DNA of 64,000 bases, from NCBI GenBank assembly GCA_002796325.1, contig PCXA01000001.1, forward strand, positions 186,001 to 250,000, given 5' to 3'. Shown piece by piece: positions 37,905-45,327 of the stretch (position 1 is the stretch's first letter; the number at the start of each line of letters is the position of its first letter). This DNA comes from Deltaproteobacteria bacterium CG11_big_fil_rev_8_21_14_0_20_47_16. GTDB lineage: Bacteria; UBA10199; GCA-002796325; 1-14-0-20-47-16. Position numbers and translations under genes: made by a program. The notes under the pieces were generated by a model. That model worked only from the letters and a program-made list of their open reading frames with translations. It did not search any database and was not told the DNA's origin.

Positions 37905-38696
37905 TTAGGGATTATTAAGCTTTAAAGTCAGGCACTTAGCGGATCCTCCTGCCTTCATGAACTCATTGAGTTCGAAGGGGTCGCTTTCAAGGCCGACCTT
38001 CATTAATTTATGCTCAAATGTTTTGAGCGCACAGGAGGAAACGACGATGTCGTCAATGAGCATACAATTGGCCGCAAAATCTTCCGCCTCCTTGAAGCTC
38101 AACACAATTCTCTTTTCGGGAGGTGCTAATTTCTCAATAGACTCGCAGCTTGCGCGACTAAAGGCTTCTGGGAAGTACATGACAATATCGCCGAGTGGTG
38201 CAAAGCAAGTGTCTAGATGATAAAAACGAGGATCGATTAATTCTAACGAAAGGGTTTTGACACCTAGAAGATTTCCAACTTCTATGTGGCTTTCAATGCT
38301 TGTGCGCTGACCATACCCCAAGCATAGTAGATTTCCAAAAAATAGCGCGTCGCCTTCGCCTTCAAAATGATTTTTGACACTTAGAGTTTCATAACCATGT
38401 TCATCGAACCAGTTTTTAAAATGGGTTGTTTCTGGTTGTCGCTCTTTAGGTCGAAAGTTGGGTAAGATAGCCTTCTTGCCCATGACCAAACCGCCATTGG
38501 CAGTGAATACAAAATCGGGAAGTCCTTTGGGTTGGTCAATTAATTCGATCTTGAGGCCAAGGTACAAATAGTGATCATATAATTTTTGCCATTGATTGAG
38601 GGCGCGCCGTTCCTTGGCTTGATTTTCGATTTTCATCCAGGGGTTGATTTCATACGCAATTTCAAAGTGAATCGGACGGGACATCAAAATACGCAT
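37905..38696 (-). CDS. Amidinotransferase-fold hydrolase (DDAH/arginine deiminase-like)
   Basis: A 263-residue pentein-fold enzyme. The block LPDFVFTANGGLVMGKKAILPNFRPKERQPE, the FEGEGDALFF strand, His in FYHLDTCFAPL and the catalytic Cys255 in GGSAKCLTLKL are typical of dimethylarginine dimethylaminohydrolase and related guanidino-modifying enzymes. Likely substrates are arginine or methylarginines; the exact one is not readable. Start ATG 38696. It is preceded on the same strand by a lipoprotein gene (12-base gap). Confidence 0.85.
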   Translation of the reverse strand: MRILMSRPIHFEIAYEINPWMKIENQAKERRALNQWQKLYDHYLYLGLKIELIDQPKGLPDFVFTANGGLVMGKKAILPNFRPKERQPETTHFKNWFDEHGYETLSVKNHFEGEGDALFFGNLLCLGYGQRTSIESHIEVGNLLGVKTLSLELIDPRFYHLDTCFAPLGDIVMYFPEAFSRASCESIEKLAPPEKRIVLSFKEAEDFAANCMLIDDIVVSSCALKTFEHKLMKVGLESDPFELNEFMKAGGSAKCLTLKLNNP

Positions 38697-38708
38697 ATTG
38701 CTCCTTGG

Positions 38709-38996
38709 CTATTGATCAACGCCATGGCAGGCAATGACACGTGTGGCAATTTCATTGGCAGCATCCGCCATGGTCTGAAAATCGGATTTTTTACGAAATG
38801 TTACAATTTGCTCTTCAGAAGTACCCAGCTGCTTTAATACCTCACTAGCGGCTGAGTTGCCTTCTTGCAAGTCTTTACAACCAAGTGCCACCATGGCCTC
38901 AACATACTTATCTTTTGAAATGAGAGCAGTGCTACATGCGCCTAATATTATGCTAATTGAAAATAACAGGATGGGAATAATGTGATTTTGTTTCAT
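38709..38996 (-). CDS. Small lipoprotein with a paired cysteine
   Basis: A 95-residue protein, lipobox LGAC (Cys21 after MKQNHIIPILLFSISIILGA), with a helical mature part and two further cysteines (ALGCKDLQ, VIACHGVDQ) likely in a disulfide. ATG 38996 follows AAGGAGAG; the longer frame from 39032 would lie within the cytochrome gene end. No family recognised. It is downstream of and close to the cytochrome and channel genes. Confidence 0.65.
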   Translation of the reverse strand: MKQNHIIPILLFSISIILGACSTALISKDKYVEAMVALGCKDLQEGNSAASEVLKQLGTSEEQIVTFRKKSDFQTMADAANEIATRVIACHGVDQ

Positions 38997-39010
38997 TTTA
39001 ACTCTCCTTG

Positions 39011-40189
39011 TTAATAAGCTAGGCGTTTCCATTTTTTAAGATCTGCTTTAACATCGCTGGGTACTTCTGTACCAATAGTGCCAGAATACGTTTCTTCTAT
39101 ACTATCTTCGTATTCTTTATAACAGCTCTTGGCGATGACCGTATGTGGCGCACTCTTCATGCAGGCTTGATAGAAATGCTCATGTAGTGGCCATAAGTTA
39201 AGATCTTGAAGTGCGTCATATGCCAAGCCAGCCCAATATAAGGCCTCTTTGGTATGCGTACCATTGGGCTCCATTTGAAGCAGTCGATGGATGGCTGTAG
39301 TGGCGCGTAAATACAACACGTCAGCAGAGCGGTCGCGTGGAAACTTTTGAGTTGTATGTGCTTCCTGCATTAAGTGTTTTGCTTGAATGTAAAGCGCTTC
39401 ATATGTTTGGTTTGATAGGACCTTTTCCTTTTGCCATTCTTCAATTGATTGCTTCCAGGTGTTGGCTTCTGCGTGCACGGATGGCGCAATGTTTTGCATA
39501 TCCAAAATGCGTGTTACAAGATCCATGGATTTATTTGGATTTTGTAGAACACGTACATCAAGTGCTAAGCCATTTCGTACAGATTTTTCCCATTGATTGG
39601 GAGTGTCGCTTGCAAGTTTTATATCGCCAGCAATAGACGCATATTCTTTGCTCGCTTCATCAAAATTGCGCAGCATCACGAGTAATTCTGCTCTTTCATA
39701 TTTTGATAGCCCCTTCATTTTAGGTGTCTTGATATTGAGAGCTGGCATGCTGGGTGATTGAAGTCGTGTATGGCACGCGATGCAAAATGCGGTACTAGAG
39801 CGCAATAAGCTGCGAGCATAGTCGCGGTGTCCCTGCTTGAGTTCTTTGGCTGCACGTGCAGTTTGTGTTTGAAATAAGTCCGTCAAAATTGGAATTGTAG
39901 GATCCATGTCGGGGGGGAGTGCGCCACTAACAGTGGCGTGATTGATGCCTTTTACCTGTTCTGCAAGCTTGTTTGCTGCATCGTCGATTTCTTTTTTGTT
40001 GGCGGGGTCATTGAAGCGCTCGGTGCTGGTGATATCAACAAGTAGGATAGAAATGGTGTCTGAAAGACCTTTCATCTTTTGATTCCATGTTGGTTTTTGA
40101 CCGACTGGTTGATCCTCTGCATGAAGGGCTGCGATAGTGCCTCCCCAGATCAGAAGAATGCTTATGGCAATTGTGATTTTTTTGGTCAT
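39011..40189 (-). CDS. Periplasmic monoheme cytochrome c with TPR-like tail
   Basis: A 392-residue exported protein (signal MTKKITIAISILLIWGGTIAALHA). One heme c motif CIACH (136-140) follows a helical domain (about 30-130). The rest (175-392) is alpha-helical with TPR-like periodicity (YERAELLVMLRNFDEASKEYASI; EALYWAGLAYDALQDL). A redox-sensing or scaffold role is plausible. Its start overlaps the stop of the potassium channel gene by four bases, so the two are co-translated. I do not recognise a named family. Confidence 0.75.
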   Translation of the reverse strand: MTKKITIAISILLIWGGTIAALHAEDQPVGQKPTWNQKMKGLSDTISILLVDITSTERFNDPANKKEIDDAANKLAEQVKGINHATVSGALPPDMDPTIPILTDLFQTQTARAAKELKQGHRDYARSLLRSSTAFCIACHTRLQSPSMPALNIKTPKMKGLSKYERAELLVMLRNFDEASKEYASIAGDIKLASDTPNQWEKSVRNGLALDVRVLQNPNKSMDLVTRILDMQNIAPSVHAEANTWKQSIEEWQKEKVLSNQTYEALYIQAKHLMQEAHTTQKFPRDRSADVLYLRATTAIHRLLQMEPNGTHTKEALYWAGLAYDALQDLNLWPLHEHFYQACMKSAPHTVIAKSCYKEYEDSIEETYSGTIGTEVPSDVKADLKKWKRLAY

Positions 40190-40626
40190 TTCTTTTCTCC
40201 CAGTCGTCGCTCGATGCGATCCAAGCGATCCATAATGATATCAATTTCACGTTTTTCAAAGTTTACTTTGCGTTCAATGGGGGAAATCTCTTCTTCTAAG
40301 GTGCGACGTGTCCAAAACGTGACCAAAAAGCCAGTAAACGAAATAAACAATGTTGTACCTGCGTACATTAATACAATGCCTATCCATTTGCCTACCACTG
40401 TTACTGGGACAATGTCCCCATAGCCAACAGTTGTAATTGTTGCAACGCCCCACCAGATGCAATCCATGAAGTTGTTAATGCGTGGGTTAACGCCAAATTC
40501 TATGGAGTAAAGTAGGCTGGCGGCGGTCAGCATGACGATAGTGCCAACCATTGCGAGATAAATGAAAACTGGATTGGTGATCGCCTTAAAAAGTGCGCGT
40601 GATTCATGGTGTAGAAATTGCAGCAT
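40186..40626 (-). CDS. Two-TM potassium channel protein
   Basis: A 146-residue Ion_trans_2-type channel: helix about 20-42, pore loop with selectivity filter TVGYGD (66-71), helix about 80-105, then a charged C-terminal coiled coil (EEEISPIERKVNFEKREIDIIMDRLDRIERRLGEKK) for tetramer assembly. No RCK or ligand-binding domain. Coupled to the cytochrome c gene by an ATGA overlap, an unusual pairing. Confidence 0.85.
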   Translation of the reverse strand: MLQFLHHESRALFKAITNPVFIYLAMVGTIVMLTAASLLYSIEFGVNPRINNFMDCIWWGVATITTVGYGDIVPVTVVGKWIGIVLMYAGTTLFISFTGFLVTFWTRRTLEEEISPIERKVNFEKREIDIIMDRLDRIERRLGEKK

Positions 40627-40734
40627 GGCAGCGTGCCTAGCATATATTGAAATAGGAGGCCAGATCTAACAAGCGCTTGCCTCATCTTTGGCCATTTGCT
40701 ACAACTACAATATTCAAATTCAAGGAGGCTTTAT

Positions 40735-41136
40735 ATGAAAGCGATTTATAAGTGGGTGGCTGTTGCAGTGCTGGTGCTGGGACTAAGTGGTGTTGCTTCT
40801 GCGACGTCCAATATTGATGATGATGTGTTTCCAGCCCAGGGCCCATGTTGGGCCTCATTAGATAAGTACTGCCGTGATTTGCCGGATGGCAAAGGTCAAA
40901 AGATGAAATGTTTGAATGATAATTACGACAAGCTGGATAAGGATTGTAAGTCCGTTGTTGATCAGAAGAAGAAGGATGTGCAGACCATGAAGGATGACTG
41001 TGGTGCTGACCGCCAAAAATTCTGTGCTGACGTGCAGCCAGGAAAAGGTAAAATTCGCAAATGTCTCAAGTCTCATAAGTCAGAATTGAGTGCGGAGTGC
41101 GCTGCAACATTTAAGCGTAATGGCATTAATAATTAA
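40735..41136 (+). CDS. Exported cysteine-rich repeat protein
   Basis: A 133-residue protein with a signal peptide (about MKAIYKWVAVAVLVLGLSGVASA) and Cys-rich repeats of the FGFR/GLG1-like type (PF00839): CWASLDKYCRDLPDGKGQKMKCL and a second DDCGADRQKFCADVQPGKGKIRKCL unit, plus CAATF. Each has spaced cysteines (C-x7-C-x13-C). Lysine-rich and likely periplasmic. ATG 40735 follows GGAGG; the upstream frame from 40696 has no such site. Role unknown; such proteins are frequent in delta-type bacteria. A terminator follows. Confidence 0.85.
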   Translation: MKAIYKWVAVAVLVLGLSGVASATSNIDDDVFPAQGPCWASLDKYCRDLPDGKGQKMKCLNDNYDKLDKDCKSVVDQKKKDVQTMKDDCGADRQKFCADVQPGKGKIRKCLKSHKSELSAECAATFKRNGINN

Positions 41137-41155
41137 TCGATACTGAGTTAGAACT

Positions 41156-41193
41156 TAAAGGGCCCGATGGGATTTCCATCGGGCCCTTTTTTT
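41156..41193. terminator. Rho-independent terminator (bidirectional)
   Basis: AAAGGGCCCGATGG and the matching CCATCGGGCCC arm give a long GC-rich hairpin with A run before and eight T after. It serves the Cys-repeat gene from the left and the cbb3 operon from the right. Confidence 0.93.
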
Positions 41194-41299
41194 ATGGCAT
41201 TGGTGGGTGCATCATGTTGTTGGCAATGTAGCCAACGATGCCGATTAGTGCAGCAATCCAAAGGGCTGCCAACCATCGTGGAAATTTGTGATCGCTCAT
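41192..41299 (-). CDS. 35-residue single-span membrane protein of the cbb3 operon
   Basis: A tiny gene found by reading the minus strand: MSDHKFPRWL, a hydrophobic helix (AALWIAALIGIVGYIA) and NNMMHPPMP. Its ATG overlaps the stop of the preceding CcoS-like gene by four bases (ATGA). It may be a small oxidase subunit in the CcoQ position, but it lacks recognisable CcoQ sequence. His/Met-rich ends are notable in a copper-enzyme operon. Confidence 0.6.
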   Translation of the reverse strand: MSDHKFPRWLAALWIAALIGIVGYIANNMMHPPMP

Positions 41300-41466
41300 T
41301 GGTGCACCTTGGTATGGTTATCAAGAAATAGCATCCGTGTTTTGGCAGCTTCGACATTGCGAAATTGACCCCGAAGTGCCGCCCAGATAAATAAACCCCC
41401 AATACCACCAAAGCAGGCAATGCCAATAATCATGGCTACCCAATATTGAGCATCAATTGTTTGCAT
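41296..41466 (-). CDS. ccoS: CcoS-like cbb3 oxidase assembly protein
   Basis: A 56-residue membrane protein. One helix (about 8-30) followed by FIWAALRGQFRNVEAAKTRMLFLDN, matching the CcoS pattern (W-A-x-x-x-G-Q-F-x-D-x-E...R-x-L). CcoS is needed for heme insertion in cbb3 oxidase. GGAGG lies about 5 bases before the ATG. It is coupled to the 35-residue gene downstream. Confidence 0.7.
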   Translation of the reverse strand: MQTIDAQYWVAMIIGIACFGGIGGLFIWAALRGQFRNVEAAKTRMLFLDNHTKVHQ

Positions 41467-41479
41467 ACATCCTCCTTAA

Positions 41480-41716
41480 TTAATGGATGCGCACGCTGGT
41501 GCGTCGATACAATTCTAAAATGCGATATTTCACTTCTTCAACATCCTCGTATTGTCCACGTCCTATGGACCACAGTAAAAGAGATGCCATTCCTAAAATG
41601 CCAGCGCCCATTACAATTAAGATAAAGTTGCGGCTAATCGAGCCATCTTGATTGCAGATGGGGCAAGCCCATGCTGTGCGGGCAATCAAAATTGAAAGTA
41701 GCGCTACAATTCTCAT
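41480..41716 (-). CDS. Small membrane protein with CPIC motif
   Basis: A 78-residue protein: signal-like helix, CPIC at 18-21 (a possible metal or redox pair facing the periplasm), a second helix (about 31-49) and a charged cytoplasmic tail. It overlaps the end of the triheme cytochrome gene by four bases (41713-41716). I do not recognise a family; the position suggests a cbb3 assembly or accessory role. Confidence 0.65.
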   Translation of the reverse strand: MRIVALLSILIARTAWACPICNQDGSISRNFILIVMGAGILGMASLLLWSIGRGQYEDVEEVKYRILELYRRTSVRIH

Positions 41717-42855
41717 TGCACCTTTCCTTCAGAGAGTTGTCTCACAAAGTAAGCAAGGGCCTGTCGATCTTCTTCAGGGAGCTGGGCAAATGGTACCATG
41801 GCTGTTCCAGGAACACCTGTTTCTAAGATCTTTAAAATGTGATCGGTTGTGGGTCTCAACTTTGTAAATGCTGGTGGTGATGGAACGAGCGCGGCGCCGA
41901 CGGGACCATCACCTGCGCCACTGGGTCCATGGCAGGTTGCACAGAGTGCGGCGAATTGCTGCTTGCCACGCTCTAGTAGGGAGCTACTCATGTCACTTCC
42001 GGTGCTCGCAATGTCTGTCTCAGGAGATAGTGTTTGAACATAGAATGAAATGGCCCAAAGGTCTTCGGGTTTGTAATCACGGAAGTGTGGCATGGCACTT
42101 CCAGGAATGCCTGTATTTAGAATCGTATAGATATACTCAGCTGATGGTTGAATCTTTGTCAGGTTTGCTGCAGCTGGTACGAGCAGTTTTGCTGAAATGC
42201 CATCGGCATTACCCGTCTTTCCGTGGCAGCCACTGCACTCACGTGCATAGAGATAGTGTCCACGTTCAAGTAGTGCGTCGGATTTTTCTGGAGCATGACC
42301 TGCGACAAAGTTGCGACGGTAGTCATCGTTAGCCGCTTTCATTTGATCAGCGGTGTTCCGACCAATGGATTGAATGTACGCAACTAAAGCGCGTGCTTTA
42401 TCTGTTGGAACGAGTTGTCCATCTTTCTCTTCAAACATCCAGGGGAATGCGGGCATGATCGACCACGGAACAGTGCCGCGTGGATTGTATAGATGTGCAA
42501 GCTGCCAATCGTCACTGCGTTTTCCTGATTCGCGTGCCAGGTCAGGCCCCACACGACGCGTACCAAAGAGCTGTGGAATTTCCAATGCGTGTTCCTCTGC
42601 AGTTGAAACGGGTCCATACCGAAGTGATTCGCCCGCAACTGGTCGAACGAATTGGGTGTGACAATGCCAACAGGCCTCTTGCATGAAAATTTCGCGCCCC
42701 TGTTCTTCTTCGGGAGTGCGTGCTGTCATGCCTTCAGGAAGTTGCAATCCCTTCAATGTTGTCCAAGGTGCTAATCCCATTCCTAAAAAGGACAGAAGGA
42801 AAAAGCCGATGCCGGCGATTAGAAAGATGGTTTGAAATCGTTCAAGCCGCTTCAT
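41713..42855 (-). CDS. Triheme CcoO-CcoP-like fused cytochrome c subunit of cbb3 oxidase
   Basis: A 380-residue protein with one N-terminal membrane anchor (about 8-28). Residues 50-165 match CcoO: CWHCH (62-66) plus TQFVRP, LFGTRRVGPDLARESGKRSDDWQLAHLYNPR and SIMPAFPWMF with the distal Met. Two more class I heme domains follow: CSGCH (207-211, Met in GSAMPHF) and CATCH (305-309, Met in GTAMVPF), equivalent to diheme CcoP but without its membrane helix. So CcoO and CcoP functions appear fused. It overlaps ccoN by 14 bases. Electron entry to the oxidase is the inferred role. Confidence 0.85.
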   Translation of the reverse strand: MKRLERFQTIFLIAGIGFFLLSFLGMGLAPWTTLKGLQLPEGMTARTPEEEQGREIFMQEACWHCHTQFVRPVAGESLRYGPVSTAEEHALEIPQLFGTRRVGPDLARESGKRSDDWQLAHLYNPRGTVPWSIMPAFPWMFEEKDGQLVPTDKARALVAYIQSIGRNTADQMKAANDDYRRNFVAGHAPEKSDALLERGHYLYARECSGCHGKTGNADGISAKLLVPAAANLTKIQPSAEYIYTILNTGIPGSAMPHFRDYKPEDLWAISFYVQTLSPETDIASTGSDMSSSLLERGKQQFAALCATCHGPSGAGDGPVGAALVPSPPAFTKLRPTTDHILKILETGVPGTAMVPFAQLPEEDRQALAYFVRQLSEGKVQ

Positions 42856-44209
42856 GGGAAGCTCCTTTTTTGCTGCATGCTGTTTTGATGAGGACGATAG
42901 TGAAAAGCACCATGCCGAGGTACATGAGAATTCCAGAGATCATGCGGAACATCCAGAATGAACCAGACTGTACGACGGACTCAGCAAAGGGTTGGCCTGA
43001 AATCCAGTCGTAACCTTGGATGAGGCCGCTGGCTGTGAGTGGAATGAAATAGAAAATATAGAAGCCGAGTGTCATGGTCCAGTAGGCCCACCATTGCATG
43101 CGGCGTGAGACCAATTCGCGGCCTGTTACTTTGGGCCAAATGTAGAGCAGGCTGCCAATGTTCCAATAAGTGAATGCACCAAAGAGCGCTAAGTGCGCAT
43201 GGGCAACCACCCAATCTGTAAAGTGAATGACTTTTTGTACAGACAAGAACGCATGGAAGGGTCCTTGAGTACATGTTGCCATATAGGCGAAGACGCCGGT
43301 GACAATAAATGTCAGTGCTGGGGATGAAGCCACTTCTCCCCAACTTCCGCGCAGTGTCATAAGCCAGTTGTAAACAACCGAGACAACAACAACGAACAAG
43401 ACGGCGGTGAGTGGAACTGCAAGAACTTGCACCCACCATGGAATGGGGCTGAAGAAGTAGTGGTGGGCACCGCCGAGTGGATAGAAAAATGCGAGTGTCC
43501 AAAAACCAATGAGTGAGATGAGGTGGCTATATACCGGTTTTTGCAAAATGATGGGTATCATGAAGTAAACGATGCCCACGCCCATGGGTGTTACAAATAG
43601 GCCCACCGCATTGTGAATCCATAGTCCCGTGATTGCAGCGCCTGCGGCGCCTGGTGCAACATAAGCAACGATAGTGTTGGCCATCACGTAATTCAAAACA
43701 GTGAATGCAAATCCCAAAATGAAATACCATGAGCTGACATACAGTTGTTTTTCTTCAGACATGAAAATGGTGCCAAGGTAGTTGATGGTGGCCATCACAA
43801 AGCCTGCAGCGAAGAGAATGTCGCCATACCAAGGAAATTCGGCATACTCGATGGCTTGCATGTCGCCGCCCAGAATGGCACCGAGACCGACAGCCATTGC
43901 TAAAACCAAAACCCACAGTGTCCACCACGCGAGTTTTTCGGAAAGTAGCGGGCGATTGCTTAGTTTTGGAATAACATAGTTAAGGATTGCAAAGAAGGAA
44001 ACGCCGAGCCACCCAAAGATAACGCCGTTCGTGTGAAATACACGCAGGCGTCCAAATTGTAGCCACGCAACGGTGCCCAAGAAGTCAGGCCACACAAATT
44101 TGGCAGCTAAAATGAGTGCAAAAAAAAGTGGTACCAATATGCCTGCCAGCGCAACGTACGTATAGGCGCGGACAAGCGGCCCACTCACGACAGCTTTGTC
44201 GGAATCCAT
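42842..44209 (-). CDS. ccoN: cbb3-type cytochrome c oxidase catalytic subunit
   Basis: A 455-residue heme-copper oxidase subunit with about 12 membrane helices. Heme b ligand His59 (FHTNG), CuB ligands His199 (WIHNAVG) and His249/250 (GGAHHYFFSPIPWWVQ), heme ligands in HFTDWVVAHAHLALFG (His329, 337, 339). Tyr243 lies exactly 44 residues after His199, as does the cross-linked Tyr of known CcoN, so it is an O2 reductase and not a NorB NO reductase. First gene of the minus-strand operon, behind a Crp/Fnr-like palindrome. Electron donor is the fused cytochrome subunit. Confidence 0.9.
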   Translation of the reverse strand: MDSDKAVVSGPLVRAYTYVALAGILVPLFFALILAAKFVWPDFLGTVAWLQFGRLRVFHTNGVIFGWLGVSFFAILNYVIPKLSNRPLLSEKLAWWTLWVLVLAMAVGLGAILGGDMQAIEYAEFPWYGDILFAAGFVMATINYLGTIFMSEEKQLYVSSWYFILGFAFTVLNYVMANTIVAYVAPGAAGAAITGLWIHNAVGLFVTPMGVGIVYFMIPIILQKPVYSHLISLIGFWTLAFFYPLGGAHHYFFSPIPWWVQVLAVPLTAVLFVVVVSVVYNWLMTLRGSWGEVASSPALTFIVTGVFAYMATCTQGPFHAFLSVQKVIHFTDWVVAHAHLALFGAFTYWNIGSLLYIWPKVTGRELVSRRMQWWAYWTMTLGFYIFYFIPLTASGLIQGYDWISGQPFAESVVQSGSFWMFRMISGILMYLGMVLFTIVLIKTACSKKGASHEAA

Positions 44210-44259
44210 AAATCCTCCATAGTATAGGGGGTCTCTCTACTGATTTTGATGAGAGGTGG

Positions 44260-44277
44260 ATATGACGGCCGTCATAT
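44260..44277. promoter_or_regulatory. Crp/Fnr-like palindrome before ccoN
   Basis: ATATGACGGCCGTCATAT is an 18-base perfect palindrome with half-sites ATGAC-N4-GTCAT. It is centred 41.5 bases before a start site that a TAGAGA -10-like element (minus strand, 44239-44234) would set, the classic activator position. It is one of four similar sites in the window. Confidence 0.65.
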
Positions 44278-44724
44278 GTTGGAGCGAATTTCAGTGTGGT
44301 GAATGAGTCCACCCAGGTTTGCGGCATACCCCATAGCCCCCGCAGTGATCACTGCGGCAATCAGGCAAAGCCATGCGGCATAGGTCATCCATTGGGTGCG
44401 CCATTTGCGTAAGATGAGAGAGAGAAGGGCAAGACCCCCGGTGACTTCCATGAGTGTAAATGCGGTTTCGGCCACTTCTTCATGGTTGTGGATTAGGTTT
44501 CGGCTGATGTCAGGGTGCTCGCGGACAATGTCTGCCGCACCATCGCCAGATAGAAATGCAACAATGGAAAGAAGCGCAATTGCTACTTGTAACCAGAGGC
44601 CTACGTACAGCACATCCGGTTTTTTGCGCAAAAGGCCCCAGGCCAATACAACGAGTACAACCATCCCGCCGATAACGGGAATGTGATTAAAAACAAGGTG
44701 AATATGGGCGGCGTTCCAGTTCAT
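44272..44724 (-). CDS. DUF2231-like four-helix membrane protein
   Basis: A 150-residue protein with four hydrophobic helices and conserved histidines (AAHIHLVFNHIPVIGG near the N-terminus, LIHNHEEVAE mid-protein, GLIHHTE at the end), resembling the DUF2231 membrane family often found beside cytochrome genes; the histidines could bind heme or metal. Its last codons overlap the palindrome before ccoN. It lies between ccoN and the rhodanese gene on the same strand. Function unknown. Confidence 0.7.
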   Translation of the reverse strand: MNWNAAHIHLVFNHIPVIGGMVVLVVLAWGLLRKKPDVLYVGLWLQVAIALLSIVAFLSGDGAADIVREHPDISRNLIHNHEEVAETAFTLMEVTGGLALLSLILRKWRTQWMTYAAWLCLIAAVITAGAMGYAANLGGLIHHTEIRSNI

Positions 44725-44733
44725 AGGGCCTCT

Positions 44734-45273
44734 CTAACGTTGGCACTGATCTGTTTTGGTTTTGTTATAGGGAAGTTTTAATAACAGTTTGGCCATTCCG
44801 CAGTAGCCGGTGATACCTGAAAACAATAACCCTGCGCCGACAAATCCTGCGAGTAGTAAAAAGGCGGGGGATAGAAAATATCCCAAAAGACTGCCCAGAA
44901 CAATTAAGGTGCCTGCAGCGATCTGTACTTGGCGCATAATATCGATAGGGGCATGTTGGTCGATCGCCGTTGCGAGTCCCGCTTCTTTCCACGACATGAT
45001 GCCCCCTTTTAGAGAATAGACTTCCATGCAACCTGCATTGAGAAGGCGGCTTGCGGCATCACACGAGCGTTTGCCAGAGCGACAGTGGATAATCAGTTTT
45101 TTGTTACAGGATGTAAATTGGTTAGGATTAAATGTTGAGAGTGGATGAAGTTGAGCTGCTGGAATGTGTTCAGTGGCGTATTCACCGTTCTCACGCACAT
45201 CAATTAAGATGGCTTTACCTTGATCAAGTAGTTGTTTTGCTGTTGCGGCATCAATTTCTGTGGGTTCGGTCAT
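44734..45273 (-). CDS. Rhodanese with membrane domain (YgaP-like)
   Basis: A 179-residue protein: an N-terminal rhodanese domain (1-105) with active-site Cys64 in HCRSGKRS, and a C-terminal DUF2892 segment with two membrane helices (about 118-155), the YgaP form. It probably transfers sulfane sulfur or handles S-nitrosation at the inner membrane face; YgaP Cys is known to be S-nitrosated, which suits the NO-related neighbours. Divergent from hemH. Confidence 0.85.
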   Translation of the reverse strand: MTEPTEIDAATAKQLLDQGKAILIDVRENGEYATEHIPAAQLHPLSTFNPNQFTSCNKKLIIHCRSGKRSCDAASRLLNAGCMEVYSLKGGIMSWKEAGLATAIDQHAPIDIMRQVQIAAGTLIVLGSLLGYFLSPAFLLLAGFVGAGLLFSGITGYCGMAKLLLKLPYNKTKTDQCQR

Positions 45274-45327
45274 ATGGGCTCCTTAAATTACTTTTCATTT
45301 CGTAACACATCTCGTATGGGCGAGTCC

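Noticed and set aside
41148-41426. 92-codon minus-strand frame over the terminator and the small cbb3 genes
   Set aside because: It runs through the terminator hairpin and lies in a different frame from the CcoS-like and 35-residue genes, which have ribosome sites, overlaps and membrane helices.
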